The notes beneath the pieces were generated by a model. That model was given only the letters and a program-made list of their open reading frames with translations. It did no database searches and was not told the DNA's origin. From contig NZ_JBQKJT010000016.1 of NCBI RefSeq assembly GCF_052117125.1, positions 1 through 54,597 of the forward strand: DNA of 54,597 nt. The letters run 5' to 3'. This document shows, piece by piece, positions 35,148-42,424 of the stretch. The DNA comes from Avoscillospira_A sp052117125. GTDB lineage: Bacteria > Bacillota > Clostridia > Oscillospirales > Oscillospiraceae. Each line of letters starts with the position of its first letter. Position 1 is the stretch's first letter. The position numbers and the translations under genes are program-made.

Positions 35148-35993
35148 ATGCTGCACTTGATCGAACATGCCCTGGAACATACGCTGACGCTGCTGCCCTT
35201 TCTCTATGTCACCTATCTGGCCATGGAATTTCTGGAACACAAGCTCCGGGGCCGCAGTGGCCGCTGGGTCCGCAAGGCGGGAAAATTGGGCCCCCTGGCC
35301 GGTGGACTGGTGGGCATTCTGCCCCAGTGCGGTTTTTCCACCGTGGCCGCCAACCTCTACGCCGGACACATCATCTCCGTCGGCACCCTGCTGGCCGTCT
35401 TTCTGTCCACCTCCGATGAAATGCTGCCCCTGTTGATCTCCTATCAGACGGCCCCGTCGAAAATGGTGCAGATTCTTGCCCTAAAAGCCGCCATCGGCAT
35501 CGCCGCCGGTTTCCTGGTGGATTTGCTCCTGCGCAACCGGAAGCAGCCGGAGGACATCGGCCACCTGTGTGAGCATGAACACTGCCATTGCCACCAGGGC
35601 AATCTGTTTCTGTCGGCCCTGCGCCACACGGTCAGCATCGGCCTGTTTCTCCTGATCATCTCCATCATCCTGGAAATTGTCCTCCATGAAGTAGGCGAGG
35701 ATACCCTCTACACCGTGCTCCAGGGCAATTCCATTCTGACGGTGGTACTGTCGGCCATTGTGGGTCTGATTCCCAACTGCGCCGCCTCCGTGACCATTAC
35801 CACCCTGTATCTCGACGGCCTTCTCAGCTTCGGCGCCATGATGGCGGGCCTGCTGGTGGGCGCTGGTATGGGCCTGCTGGTGCTGCTGCGAATGAATCGG
35901 GACTGGAAAGACAATCTTCGGATCATCGGTCTGCTGCTGGCCGTGGGAATCGCCTGCGGCGTGGTGCTGGATGGACTTTCCATTGCGCTGTGA
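35148..35993 (+). CDS. ArsP_2-type permease, putative manganese/metal exporter
   Basis: This 281-residue membrane protein has seven to nine helices in two similar halves, each with a proline-cysteine motif (LGPLAGGLVGILPQCGFSTV and VVLSAIVGLIPNCAASVTIT). Between the halves is a cytoplasmic metal-binding loop, CEHEHCHCHQG. This pattern fits PF11449, annotated as arsenic efflux protein or putative manganese transporter. The neighbouring Fur-family regulator and the operator suggest a physiological metal rather than arsenic. AAGGAG precedes the ATG. Confidence 0.8.
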   Translation: MLHLIEHALEHTLTLLPFLYVTYLAMEFLEHKLRGRSGRWVRKAGKLGPLAGGLVGILPQCGFSTVAANLYAGHIISVGTLLAVFLSTSDEMLPLLISYQTAPSKMVQILALKAAIGIAAGFLVDLLLRNRKQPEDIGHLCEHEHCHCHQGNLFLSALRHTVSIGLFLLIISIILEIVLHEVGEDTLYTVLQGNSILTVVLSAIVGLIPNCAASVTITTLYLDGLLSFGAMMAGLLVGAGMGLLVLLRMNRDWKDNLRIIGLLLAVGIACGVVLDGLSIAL

Positions 35994-36003
35994 GGTGTGA
36001 TAT

Positions 36004-36414
36004 ATGGAAGCACTCCAATGGCCCAAGGGCCTGAAACGAACCAAGCCCAGGGAACAGGTCTTCGATGTTTTGGCCGCCGCCGACCGCCCTCTGGATGTCC
36101 GGGAAATCTACAGCCGTCTGGAGGGACAGGGCTTGGCTTTGTCCACGGTTTACCGGGTGTTGACGGCCTTTGAAGAACACCAGATGGTCACCAAGACCAC
36201 CATCATGGGCGAGGACACGGCTCTTTACGCATTGCGCCGCCACGATCATGCCCACTACGCCATCTGCATGGGCTGTCACAAACAGGTGCAGCTGCCCCGC
36301 TGTCCCTTGCAGCCGGTGGAACTGGAAATGGACGGTTTTTCCATCACCAACCACCGGCTGGAGCTGTACGGCTACTGCCGGGACTGCAAAAAACGCCATG
36401 GGCAAGACCATTGA
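36004..36414 (+). CDS. Fur family metal-dependent repressor
   Basis: This 136-residue protein has the Fur winged helix (RTKPREQVFDVLAAADRPLD, then LALSTVYRVLTAFEEHQMV) and the dimer/metal domain with HDHAHYAICMGCHKQVQLPR and CRDC, two CxxC pairs that hold structural zinc. The subtype (Fur, Zur, Mur, PerR) cannot be fixed. It lies 10 bases after the permease gene, with GAGGTGATAT as its ribosome binding site, and probably represses the operon through the palindrome at 35109-35127. Confidence 0.9.
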   Translation: MEALQWPKGLKRTKPREQVFDVLAAADRPLDVREIYSRLEGQGLALSTVYRVLTAFEEHQMVTKTTIMGEDTALYALRRHDHAHYAICMGCHKQVQLPRCPLQPVELEMDGFSITNHRLELYGYCRDCKKRHGQDH

Positions 36415-36456
36415 CCTGTGGCATCATTCACGGAATCCCAACCACGGAGGAACCCT

Positions 36457-37245
36457 ATGGACAAGCAAACCGCCATCGCCAAACTGGCCGAGAGCGACGA
36501 GGATAAAATTTTATTGGCCCGTGTTTACGACCGGATGACGGCTGCGGAACAACGGTGCATTCCGGCGGCCAGCTGTTTTTTGACGGCACGGGAGCAAGTG
36601 CTGGTCCAACGACTTTTGCCCCACTTGTCCCTGCACTTCTTCGGCGGCTGCGACGGGGCAGAACGGGCCGTATGCTGCTATGTGCCGGACTATCTGGAAC
36701 CGGCAGACTGGTTTCACAGTGACGACGGCCCCATCTGCGCTGTCCGGGCCACCTTTTACGAGAAAGACGAAGTCACCCACCGGGATGTGCTCGGGGCGCT
36801 CATGGGCATCGGCATCAAGCGGGAAACGGTTGGCGATCTCTATGTGCAACCGGGCCGGTGCGACTTTCTGGTGACCCGGGACATTCTGCCCTATGTGATG
36901 CAGAACCTCACGTCCGCCGGACGGACCAAGCTGCATCTGTCGGAATTGTCCCTGGAGGCACTGGAACCGCCGGTACAGGCCGTTCGGGAGATTCGGGACA
37001 CCGTATCCACGCTGCGTCTGGACGCCGTGGTGTCATCCGGCTTCGGTCTGAGCCGCGGCAAGGCGTCGGTCTGCATTGAAAGCGGCAAGGCGTCTCTCAA
37101 CGCCCTGCCCTGCACCAAACCCGACCGGACGGTATTGGAGGGCGATGTGATTTCCGTCCGGGGTTTGGGAAAACTGGAACTGGCCCAGGTTTTGGGCACC
37201 ACCAAGAAAGGAAGGACCGGCATTCTCATCCGCCGGTATATGTAA
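36457..37245 (+). CDS. ylmH: YlmH/RqcP2-like S4-domain RNA-binding protein
   Basis: This 262-residue protein matches YlmH: an N-terminal domain (LLARVYDRMTAAEQRCIPAA, later FLTAREQVLVQRLLP), the GDLYVQPGRCDFLVTRDILP block, and a C-terminal S4 domain (LRLDAVVSSGFGLSRGKASV). In Bacillus, YlmH binds the ribosome and can act in alanine tailing during ribosome-associated quality control. The gene usually lies in the division cluster near divIVA; here it is apart from it. GGAGG lies just before ATG 36457. It starts 42 bases after fur and may be co-transcribed. Confidence 0.88.
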   Translation: MDKQTAIAKLAESDEDKILLARVYDRMTAAEQRCIPAASCFLTAREQVLVQRLLPHLSLHFFGGCDGAERAVCCYVPDYLEPADWFHSDDGPICAVRATFYEKDEVTHRDVLGALMGIGIKRETVGDLYVQPGRCDFLVTRDILPYVMQNLTSAGRTKLHLSELSLEALEPPVQAVREIRDTVSTLRLDAVVSSGFGLSRGKASVCIESGKASLNALPCTKPDRTVLEGDVISVRGLGKLELAQVLGTTKKGRTGILIRRYM

Positions 37246-37249
37246 GATC

Positions 37250-37450
37250 ATGGAACAGAAAAAAATTGACCGCATCAACGAACTGGCCCACAAGGCCAAA
37301 GCAGAGGGTTTGACGCCGGAGGAAACGGCTGAACGGGATGCGCTGCGCAAGGAGTATCTCGCCGCTGTCAAGCGAAATCTGGTGGCCCAGCTGGAGCACA
37401 CTTATATCGTGGACAAAAAAGGCAATAAGACGCCTCTAAAGAAGAAATAA
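37250..37450 (+). CDS. DUF896 family protein (YnzC-like)
   Basis: This 66-residue protein carries the DUF896 sequence KIDRINELAHKAKAEGLTPE followed by ETAERDALRKEYLAAVKRN. It is a small helical hairpin; its function is unknown, although the Bacillus homologue is under SOS control. It starts four bases after the ylmH stop and ends just ahead of a strong terminator. Confidence 0.92.
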   Translation: MEQKKIDRINELAHKAKAEGLTPEETAERDALRKEYLAAVKRNLVAQLEHTYIVDKKGNKTPLKKK

Positions 37451-37452
37451 GC

Positions 37453-37490
37453 GAAAGGGCGGTGTATCGGAGTCGATACACCGCCCTTTC
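37453..37490. terminator. Bidirectional terminator after DUF896
   Basis: GAAAGGGCGGTGTATCG pairs perfectly with its complement around a 4-base loop; it separates two convergent genes. Confidence 0.9.
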
Positions 37491-37496
37491 TGACGT

Positions 37497-37781
37497 TCAG
37501 AGAAACCAATACCACACAGCCGCCAATGCCAGGGACAGCTGGGCCAGCAGAATCAGCGGCAACCCAATGTAAAACTTGGGGTGCTGCGTCTTGTGGCGAA
37601 ACAAATACATTCCCAGAATGCTGCCCACGCTGCCTCCGATGGCCGCAATGGTCAACAGGCGGGCCTCCGGCACGCGCCGGTGATTTTTTTTGGCAAACTG
37701 CTTGTCGGCACACATAATCCCCAATCCCACCGCATTGATTAGGAGCAGATAGGCAAACAACAGCTTGTACAGGAGCTCCAT
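37497..37781 (-). CDS. DUF1294 membrane protein
   Basis: This 94-residue protein has three hydrophobic helices and the DUF1294 core MCADKQFAKKNHRRVPEARL followed by LTIAAIGGSVGSILGMYLFR. The family is of unknown function and often fused to cold-shock domains; this one is the stand-alone form. The start is ATG 37781, with AAAGGAGGA directly upstream; the frame runs on but without a ribosome binding site. It is divergent from the lipoprotein gene. Confidence 0.88.
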   Translation of the reverse strand: MELLYKLLFAYLLLINAVGLGIMCADKQFAKKNHRRVPEARLLTIAAIGGSVGSILGMYLFRHKTQHPKFYIGLPLILLAQLSLALAAVWYWFL

Positions 37782-37815
37782 GGAGTTCCTCCTTTCAAAA
37801 ATGGGGTGGTATGAA

Positions 37816-38334
37816 ATGAAACATCGTTGGCTTCTGGCACTGGCGCTGGTGCCGCTGCTGAGCGGGTGCAGTGCGCCGGTGACGTGGGAGACCGTGGACG
37901 ATCCGACGGTCACCGTATCCGCCGCCGTGGAACAGCCGTATCTCATCACCTTCGGCGTTCCCGATGATGTGTCACAGCCCGTCAGCGGCGTGGACGGCGG
38001 CAATCTCTATGTACAGGAGGACGGAGATTACGAGATTTACAGCGAAGTGCTGACGGCATCGGACAAGGATGCGGCCATTCGCATGGTATCCGGCTTCGAG
38101 GCCGCCGACCTGGACATTGTAGAAACAGAACGGTTCGGTCTGCCGGAATACCGCTTCGCCTGGGTGTCGGCTTCCGATGAGGGAAACTACGTCTCTCAGG
38201 CGTCGGTGGTGGAAGACGGCAGCTACTTCTATACGCTGATTTTCTCCGTCCGGGAGGAAGCCGGGAACCAGTACGCCGACTGTGCTCAGGCGGTCTTTGC
38301 CTCCTTCGGCGTCTATGGCAATGAAATGCTCTAG
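37816..38334 (+). CDS. Small lipoprotein of unknown function
   Basis: This protein of about 172 residues begins MKHRWLLALALVPLLSGCSA, a lipoprotein signal with the lipobox LSGC. The mature part is acidic and predicted to be beta-rich (YLITFGVPDDVSQPVSGVDG, YVQEDGDYEIYSEVLTASDK). I do not recognise a family. The start could also be 37801 (MGWYEMKHRW). It is transcribed alone and ends before the repeat and terminator at 38458-38594. Confidence 0.7.
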   Translation: MKHRWLLALALVPLLSGCSAPVTWETVDDPTVTVSAAVEQPYLITFGVPDDVSQPVSGVDGGNLYVQEDGDYEIYSEVLTASDKDAAIRMVSGFEAADLDIVETERFGLPEYRFAWVSASDEGNYVSQASVVEDGSYFYTLIFSVREEAGNQYADCAQAVFASFGVYGNEML

Positions 38335-38457
38335 TTTTGGTGAGGGCGTCCGTCGTCGGTGGTCTGCGGCCCTCGCCGTGCCCCCGCTTTTCCCTCTCGG
38401 TCCGAAAACATAAAGTTTTTACGCAAATTTTTTACCTTACATTGCGGAGACCAGAGG

Positions 38458-38570
38458 CCCTGCCTCTGGTTGCCGGCCACAGCCAGTAAAATCCCCCATG
38501 GTCCCAAAGCGCCATCCGCAGACGGCGGAATCCCCTGCGGCATCTGCCGCAAAGGCCCTGGCTCCACCCG
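38458..38570. repeat. Dispersed intergenic repeat, copy 2
   Basis: Blocks AATCCCCCAT, CATCCGCAGA, CCTGCGGCA and AAAGGCCC match copy 1 at 34945-35040 in order and spacing. The repeat is rich in short self-complementary words. It occupies the gap after the lipoprotein gene. Confidence 0.55.
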
Positions 38571-38594
38571 GTAGGGGTGGCAGTCAGGGCCTTT
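38551..38594. terminator. Terminator between lipoprotein and CobW-like genes
   Basis: AAAGGCCCTG pairs with CAGGGCCTTT and the inner CCACCC with GGGTGG, giving a stable two-part stem between convergent genes. Confidence 0.75.
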
Positions 38595-38614
38595 CTGTTC
38601 TTCCCGCGGCAAAC

Positions 38615-39559
38615 TCAGAACGTGCAGACGTCCGGCTCGGCGGCATCGGCCGGTTCCACGGACAGGGCCGTCAGAACCGGTCCTACCTCGCCGTGGTACA
38701 GGTTGTGGGCCTTGGATTCCACATGGGCCGTCACCCATACCCAACTGCGCATGGTCAGTTCTTCGCACCGGTCATACTTGCAGGGGATGGCCATAAACTC
38801 GATATCCTCCACACAGCAGGTCATGACGAAGCGGCCAGGGGCAAACCATCCCTGGACACCCCGGCGCAGATTGGCCACCTGGGCCTTGAAGCGGACGTTC
38901 TTACCGTCGTACTTCTGAGACTCCTCGGCAATGTCCCGGTACCAGATGGCGTAGTCGTCGTCGTTGATCTCGATGGTGTCGGCGGTGATATCAAAGGGCA
39001 GCGGGTCCTCGATTTCGTCGAATTGCGTAGTGCCGTCAGTGTAGTCATAGATGATATCCACCCGGCGGTTCAAAGCGCGGGCCAGCTTGTGGTAGGGCAT
39101 GACGTCCTGACCCTTTTCCATACGGTTGAACACCACCAGCTCACAGCCCTGGAGCTTGTCCACCACCAGCGAACGCATGTTGGCATTGAAATTCAGGATG
39201 GAACGGGCGTCGGCAAAAAACACCTCCTGGGCGATTTCCCAGTTTTCCGGCATCTTTTCATAGAACGCGCCGGCTGGCTGCATGCCGTTGAGCTCCACCA
39301 CCACCCGCTGGGCCTTGTACTGCTTCTGCCAGCCCTGGAGCTTCTCCGGTGTCAGATCGTCGTAGTCCTCCACCACCTCTTTCCACACGTTCTTGTGGGG
39401 ATAGGTGGAGAAGTCGTACTCCTCCTCGCCCTCTTCGCAGACAATCAGAAGAGTCCGCTCTCCGCTGTTAAAACGGGGATCTTCCAGCGTTTCCTGAATA
39501 AATTTCGTCTTGCCGGACTCCAGAAAGCCCGTGAAAGCGTAGACGGGAACGGTTTTCAT
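38615..39559 (-). CDS. CobW-like GTPase fused to a DUF1980-like domain
   Basis: This 314-residue protein starts with a P-loop, VYAFTGFLESGKTKFIQETL, of the CobW/COG0523 type. It lacks the CxCC metal motif found in its neighbour; the corresponding region is the acidic CEEGEEEYDFSTYP. The C-terminal third (GKNVRFKAQVANLRRGVQGW and RFVMTCCVEDIEFMAIPC) resembles the OB-like domain of DUF1980/TIGR03943 proteins, usually paired with a membrane permease subunit. The combination suggests a metal-related GTPase. It follows the His-rich CobW gene by 12 bases and is probably co-transcribed. Confidence 0.7.
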   Translation of the reverse strand: MKTVPVYAFTGFLESGKTKFIQETLEDPRFNSGERTLLIVCEEGEEEYDFSTYPHKNVWKEVVEDYDDLTPEKLQGWQKQYKAQRVVVELNGMQPAGAFYEKMPENWEIAQEVFFADARSILNFNANMRSLVVDKLQGCELVVFNRMEKGQDVMPYHKLARALNRRVDIIYDYTDGTTQFDEIEDPLPFDITADTIEINDDDYAIWYRDIAEESQKYDGKNVRFKAQVANLRRGVQGWFAPGRFVMTCCVEDIEFMAIPCKYDRCEELTMRSWVWVTAHVESKAHNLYHGEVGPVLTALSVEPADAAEPDVCTF

Positions 39560-39571
39560 GCGGTCTCCCCC

Positions 39572-40747
39572 TTACACGCCGAAGAGGGTGCTCAGCGCCT
39601 GCTCGTTGATCTTGGAGCCGATGACACAGAGACGGCCGGTGACAGCGGGGCTGCCGTCACGAATGTCCGGATCACCGGGGACATAGTCGAAGTAAATCCA
39701 CTGGCCGTCCTCGCCTTCCACATAGCCCTTGGCCCGCAGAACAAAGCCGTACAGCGATTCGTCCTCCAATGCCGCCAGCATGGACGCAATGCCCACCTTG
39801 GTAAACTTCTTGGGCGTCTCCACACCCCAGGAGGTAAAGACCTCATCGGCATGGTGATGATCGTGGTCATGGCAGCCACAGGCGCAGCCCTCGCCGTGAT
39901 CATGGTCATGATCATGGTCATGGTCATGATCGTGGTGATGCTCATGGTCGTGATGGTGCTCGTGGTCATGATCGTGGCAGCCGCAGGTGCAGTCGGGGCC
40001 ATGGTCATGGTGGTGCTCATGGTCATGATCGTGATCATGATGATGCTCATGATCATGGTCATGGCAGCCGCAGTCACAGTGCTCGTCGTGCTCATGCTCA
40101 GAATGATGGTGCTCGTGGTCGTGTTCCAGGTGCTCCAGTTCCTGGGCCAGGGTGTTCTCCTGCTCCATGGCGGCACGGAGCTGCTGGCCGGTGAGCTGCT
40201 GCCAGGGCGTGGTGACAATGGTGGCGTGGTCGTTGCGGGTACGGATCATTTCCACGGCCTGATGGAGCTTTTCCTCGCTGACCATATCAATGCGGCTGAG
40301 GAAGATGGTCTGGGCCGTCTCGATCTGGTTATTGTAGAACTCACCGAAGTTCTTCATATACATGCGGCACTTGGTGGCGTCGGCCACGGCCACGGCGCTG
40401 CCCAGCTCCACACCGGGACGAAGTACCCGCTTGACGGCGGCGATGACGTCGGACAGCTTGCCCACGCCGGAAGGCTCGATGATGATGCGGTCGGGGTGGT
40501 ACTGGTCCAGGACCTGGTTGAGCGCCTTACCGAAGTCGCCAACCAGACTACAGCAGATGCAGCCGGAATTCATCTCGGTGATCTCAATACCGGCTTCCTT
40601 TAAAAAGCCGCCGTCAATGCCGATCTCACCAAACTCATTTTCAATGAGTACCAGCTTTTCGCCCTGATAGGCCTCCTGAATCATCTTCTTAATTAGGGTC
40701 GTCTTACCGGCGCCGAGAAAGCCGGAGTAGATGTCGATTTTCGTCAT
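39572..40747 (-). CDS. CobW/COG0523 metallochaperone GTPase with long His/Asp-rich insert
   Basis: This 391-residue G3E GTPase has Walker A YSGFLGAGKTTLIKKM (residues 6-21), the CxCC metal motif in MNSGCICCSLVGDF, and the conserved ELGSAVAVADATK and FLSRIDMVSEE. Residues 210-310 form an exceptional insert rich in His, Asp and Glu, with three CxCGCHDHD modules (CDCGCHDHD, CTCGCHDHD, CACGCHDHD) separated by HDH/HEHHH runs. The CobW C-terminal domain follows (GVETPKKFTKVGIASMLAAL). It probably binds and delivers Zn, Ni or Co. ATG 40747 is taken as the start; the frame is open a little further without a ribosome binding site. Confidence 0.9.
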   Translation of the reverse strand: MTKIDIYSGFLGAGKTTLIKKMIQEAYQGEKLVLIENEFGEIGIDGGFLKEAGIEITEMNSGCICCSLVGDFGKALNQVLDQYHPDRIIIEPSGVGKLSDVIAAVKRVLRPGVELGSAVAVADATKCRMYMKNFGEFYNNQIETAQTIFLSRIDMVSEEKLHQAVEMIRTRNDHATIVTTPWQQLTGQQLRAAMEQENTLAQELEHLEHDHEHHHSEHEHDEHCDCGCHDHDHEHHHDHDHDHEHHHDHGPDCTCGCHDHDHEHHHDHEHHHDHDHDHDHDHDHGEGCACGCHDHDHHHADEVFTSWGVETPKKFTKVGIASMLAALEDESLYGFVLRAKGYVEGEDGQWIYFDYVPGDPDIRDGSPAVTGRLCVIGSKINEQALSTLFGV

Positions 40748-40857
40748 GCGAACAGAACCTTTCCAAATGTGAAATTTATGGTTAGTGTAAGTATACCACC
40801 AATTCCGCAAAAATCAATCCTGGCCGCATGGGACAAAAATTTTTTACGATTTAGGGG

Positions 40858-40886
40858 TTGACAAATCGGCACTGCTCTGGTAATAT
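40858..40886 (+). promoter_or_regulatory. Promoter of the tRNA-Ser genes
   Basis: TTGACA at 40858-40863 and TAATAT at 40881-40886, with a 17-base spacer, lie 29 bases before the first tRNA. Confidence 0.75.
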
Positions 40887-40915
40887 AATTTGCGTATCTC
40901 ACAAGGAACTGATCT

Positions 40916-41004
40916 GGAGAGATGTCCGAGCGGTTTAAGGAGCTGGTCTTGAAAACCAGTGACTCAGCAATGAGCCGTGGGTTCGAATCCCACTCTCTCC
41001 GCCA
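40916..41004 (+). tRNA. tRNA-Ser (TGA anticodon)
   Basis: The sequence folds as a class II tRNA: acceptor GGAGAGA with TCTCTCC, anticodon arm CTGGT-CTTGAAA-ACCAG (anticodon TGA), a long variable arm and T arm GTGGG-TTCGAAT-CCCAC. CCA is encoded. Confidence 0.95.
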
Positions 41005-41030
41005 TTCTTTCCCAAGTTCTGACTGGCCAT

Positions 41031-41122
41031 GGAGTGGTACCCAAGAGGCCGAAGGGGCTCCCCTGCTAAGGGAGTAGGCGTCTAAACAGCGCGCGAGGGT
41101 TCAAATCCCTCCCACTCCGCCA
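41031..41122 (+). tRNA. tRNA-Ser (GCT anticodon), integration target
   Basis: Class II tRNA: acceptor GGAGTGG with CCACTCC, anticodon stem CTCCC/GGGAG with loop CTGCTAA (anticodon GCT), long variable arm, T arm GAGGG-TTCAAAT-CCCTC and encoded CCA. Its last 24 bases recur at 49274-49297. It remains intact because the integrated element restores the 3' end. Confidence 0.95.
41099..41122 (+). repeat. Attachment site, left copy (attL)
   Basis: The final 24 bases of the tRNA-Ser (from GTTCAAATCC to the CCA end) are exactly duplicated at 49274-49297. An integrase gene starts its 3' end 67 bases further in. This is the classic footprint of tRNA-directed tyrosine-recombinase integration. Confidence 0.9.
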
Positions 41123-41132
41123 CAGAAAATGA

Positions 41133-41161
41133 CCCGCAACCATTGAGGTTGCGGGCTTTTT
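41133..41161. terminator. Terminator behind tRNA-Ser and integrase
   Basis: CCCGCAACC pairs with GGTTGCGGG around a 5-base loop and is followed by CTTTTT on the plus strand. It is brought in by the element and replaces the original tRNA terminator, which was displaced to 49298-49333. Confidence 0.85.
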
Positions 41162-41188
41162 CACGTTTTGGGGAAAATTGGGTTACCC

Positions 41189-42370
41189 TTATTTTACCCT
41201 TACGCGCATTTGAATGAATTTCTCCATACGGTCGGCGCTCTCCTGTTTCATCTCCTCTGTGACGTGTCCATAGACATCCAGCGTGAAGGCGGCTGTGGCG
41301 TGACCCAAGGTATCTTGCACCGTTTTGATATCGTCCCCGGCCCGGATAGCTGCCACAGCATAACTATGCCGGAGATCGTGTACCCGCAGATCGGGACGGC
41401 CAATCGACGCCGCTGCGTCTTTCAAATGCCGGAACACCGTATATGGCACCAGATGGCCGCCGGTAGCATTGGTCCACACCAGATTGTCGGGGTTGAACCA
41501 CAGCGGCCCAGCAATCAGCCGTTGCTCTGCCTGGTGGGCACGCTGACGCCGCAAAATTTCCACGACAAACGGGGCTGGAGTAATAGTCCGGGGTTTGCTG
41601 TTTTTGGTCGGGGCAAGGTAATACTTGCCGCCGGCCTTTTTCTCTTTTTGGAGCTGCTGGCAGATGGTCACCACTCCCCTGTCCAGATCGACGCAATCCC
41701 AGGTCAGCCCCAGCAACTCTCCTTCCCGCAGACCAGTAAACAGGGCCATGGTCAGCGGTGCTTCAAACGGATCGCCCTCCAGGGCCTCCAGCAGCTGCCG
41801 CATCTGCTCACTGTCCAGGGGCCGTATCTCAGGCCGCTGGTGCTTCGGCAGCGTACAGGCCGCCGCCGGATTGATTCCCAGTATCCCGTTTTTCACAGCC
41901 TGCTGTAAAGCCTTATGTAGAATGCCATGGACATTGTGGACCGTCTTGGCCGACAGCCTTTCCCCCAGGCGATTATAAAATAGCTGGATATCATGGGGCT
42001 GCAGCTTGACCAGCTGTGCCGCACCCAGGCCGGGGATAATATGATTCCGGATGGCCGCCTGATATGCTGCCAGCGTCAGCGGTTTGATATCCACCAGATA
42101 TGCTTCCTGCCAAATACCCAGCCAGGCCGCCACGGTCATTTTAACGGGATCGCGGTACGTACCATTATCTACGGCAGCGGCGGCGGCCTGGATTTTCTCC
42201 CGGACTTCCTTCTGGGTTTTACCGTAAAAGGAGCGCTGTTTCTGCCGCCCGGTGCCTGGATCACGTCCAACGGTCACACGGCCCTCCCAGTAGGTGTATT
42301 CTTTTCCGTCACGGAGGACTGTCTTTTTGCGAATGCTGCCGCCACCAGCGGCGCCTTTGCCTTTTGCCAT
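41189..42370 (-). CDS. int: Tyrosine recombinase integrase
   Basis: This 393-residue integrase has an N-terminal AP2-like arm-binding part (YTYWEGRVTVGRDPGTGRQK), a SAM-like core-binding domain (TVAAWLGIWQEAYLVDIKPL) and the catalytic domain. Catalytic residues are visible: Arg in MALFTGLREGELLGLTW, HxxR in RVHDLRHSYAVAA, and Tyr in AAFTLDVYGHVTEEMK. It would join the element's att site to the tRNA-Ser 3' end, next to which it lies. It is the last gene of the lysogeny operon, 24 bases downstream of a GTGTCCA palindrome. Confidence 0.95.
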   Translation of the reverse strand: MAKGKGAAGGGSIRKKTVLRDGKEYTYWEGRVTVGRDPGTGRQKQRSFYGKTQKEVREKIQAAAAAVDNGTYRDPVKMTVAAWLGIWQEAYLVDIKPLTLAAYQAAIRNHIIPGLGAAQLVKLQPHDIQLFYNRLGERLSAKTVHNVHGILHKALQQAVKNGILGINPAAACTLPKHQRPEIRPLDSEQMRQLLEALEGDPFEAPLTMALFTGLREGELLGLTWDCVDLDRGVVTICQQLQKEKKAGGKYYLAPTKNSKPRTITPAPFVVEILRRQRAHQAEQRLIAGPLWFNPDNLVWTNATGGHLVPYTVFRHLKDAAASIGRPDLRVHDLRHSYAVAAIRAGDDIKTVQDTLGHATAAFTLDVYGHVTEEMKQESADRMEKFIQMRVRVK

Positions 42371-42393
42371 ACCATTCTCCCTCCTATGAATAG

Positions 42394-42418
42394 CCCGGTG
42401 TCCAGATTGGACACCGGG
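42394..42418. promoter_or_regulatory. GTGTCCA palindrome 1, before the integrase
   Basis: CCCGGTGTCCA-GAT-TGGACACCGGG is a perfect 11-bp inverted repeat with a 3-base centre. It lies 24 bases upstream of the integrase start. The core recurs at 43374-43408 and 44151-44167. Confidence 0.7.
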
Positions 42419-42424
42419 TGTCTT

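Noticed and set aside
39835..40130. The regular short repeats were considered as a possible CRISPR array.
   Set aside because: There are no unique spacers of constant size; the repeats encode the His/Asp tract in frame.
39592..40218. A long alternative frame rich in Thr/Met/Ile on the minus strand within the CobW gene.
   Set aside because: It is the shifted reading of the repetitive His/Asp tract and has no ribosome binding site.
38498..40603. A 701-codon plus-strand frame across both CobW genes.
   Set aside because: Antisense shadow with low-complexity Met/Val/Ile runs from the His-rich tract; no ribosome binding site.
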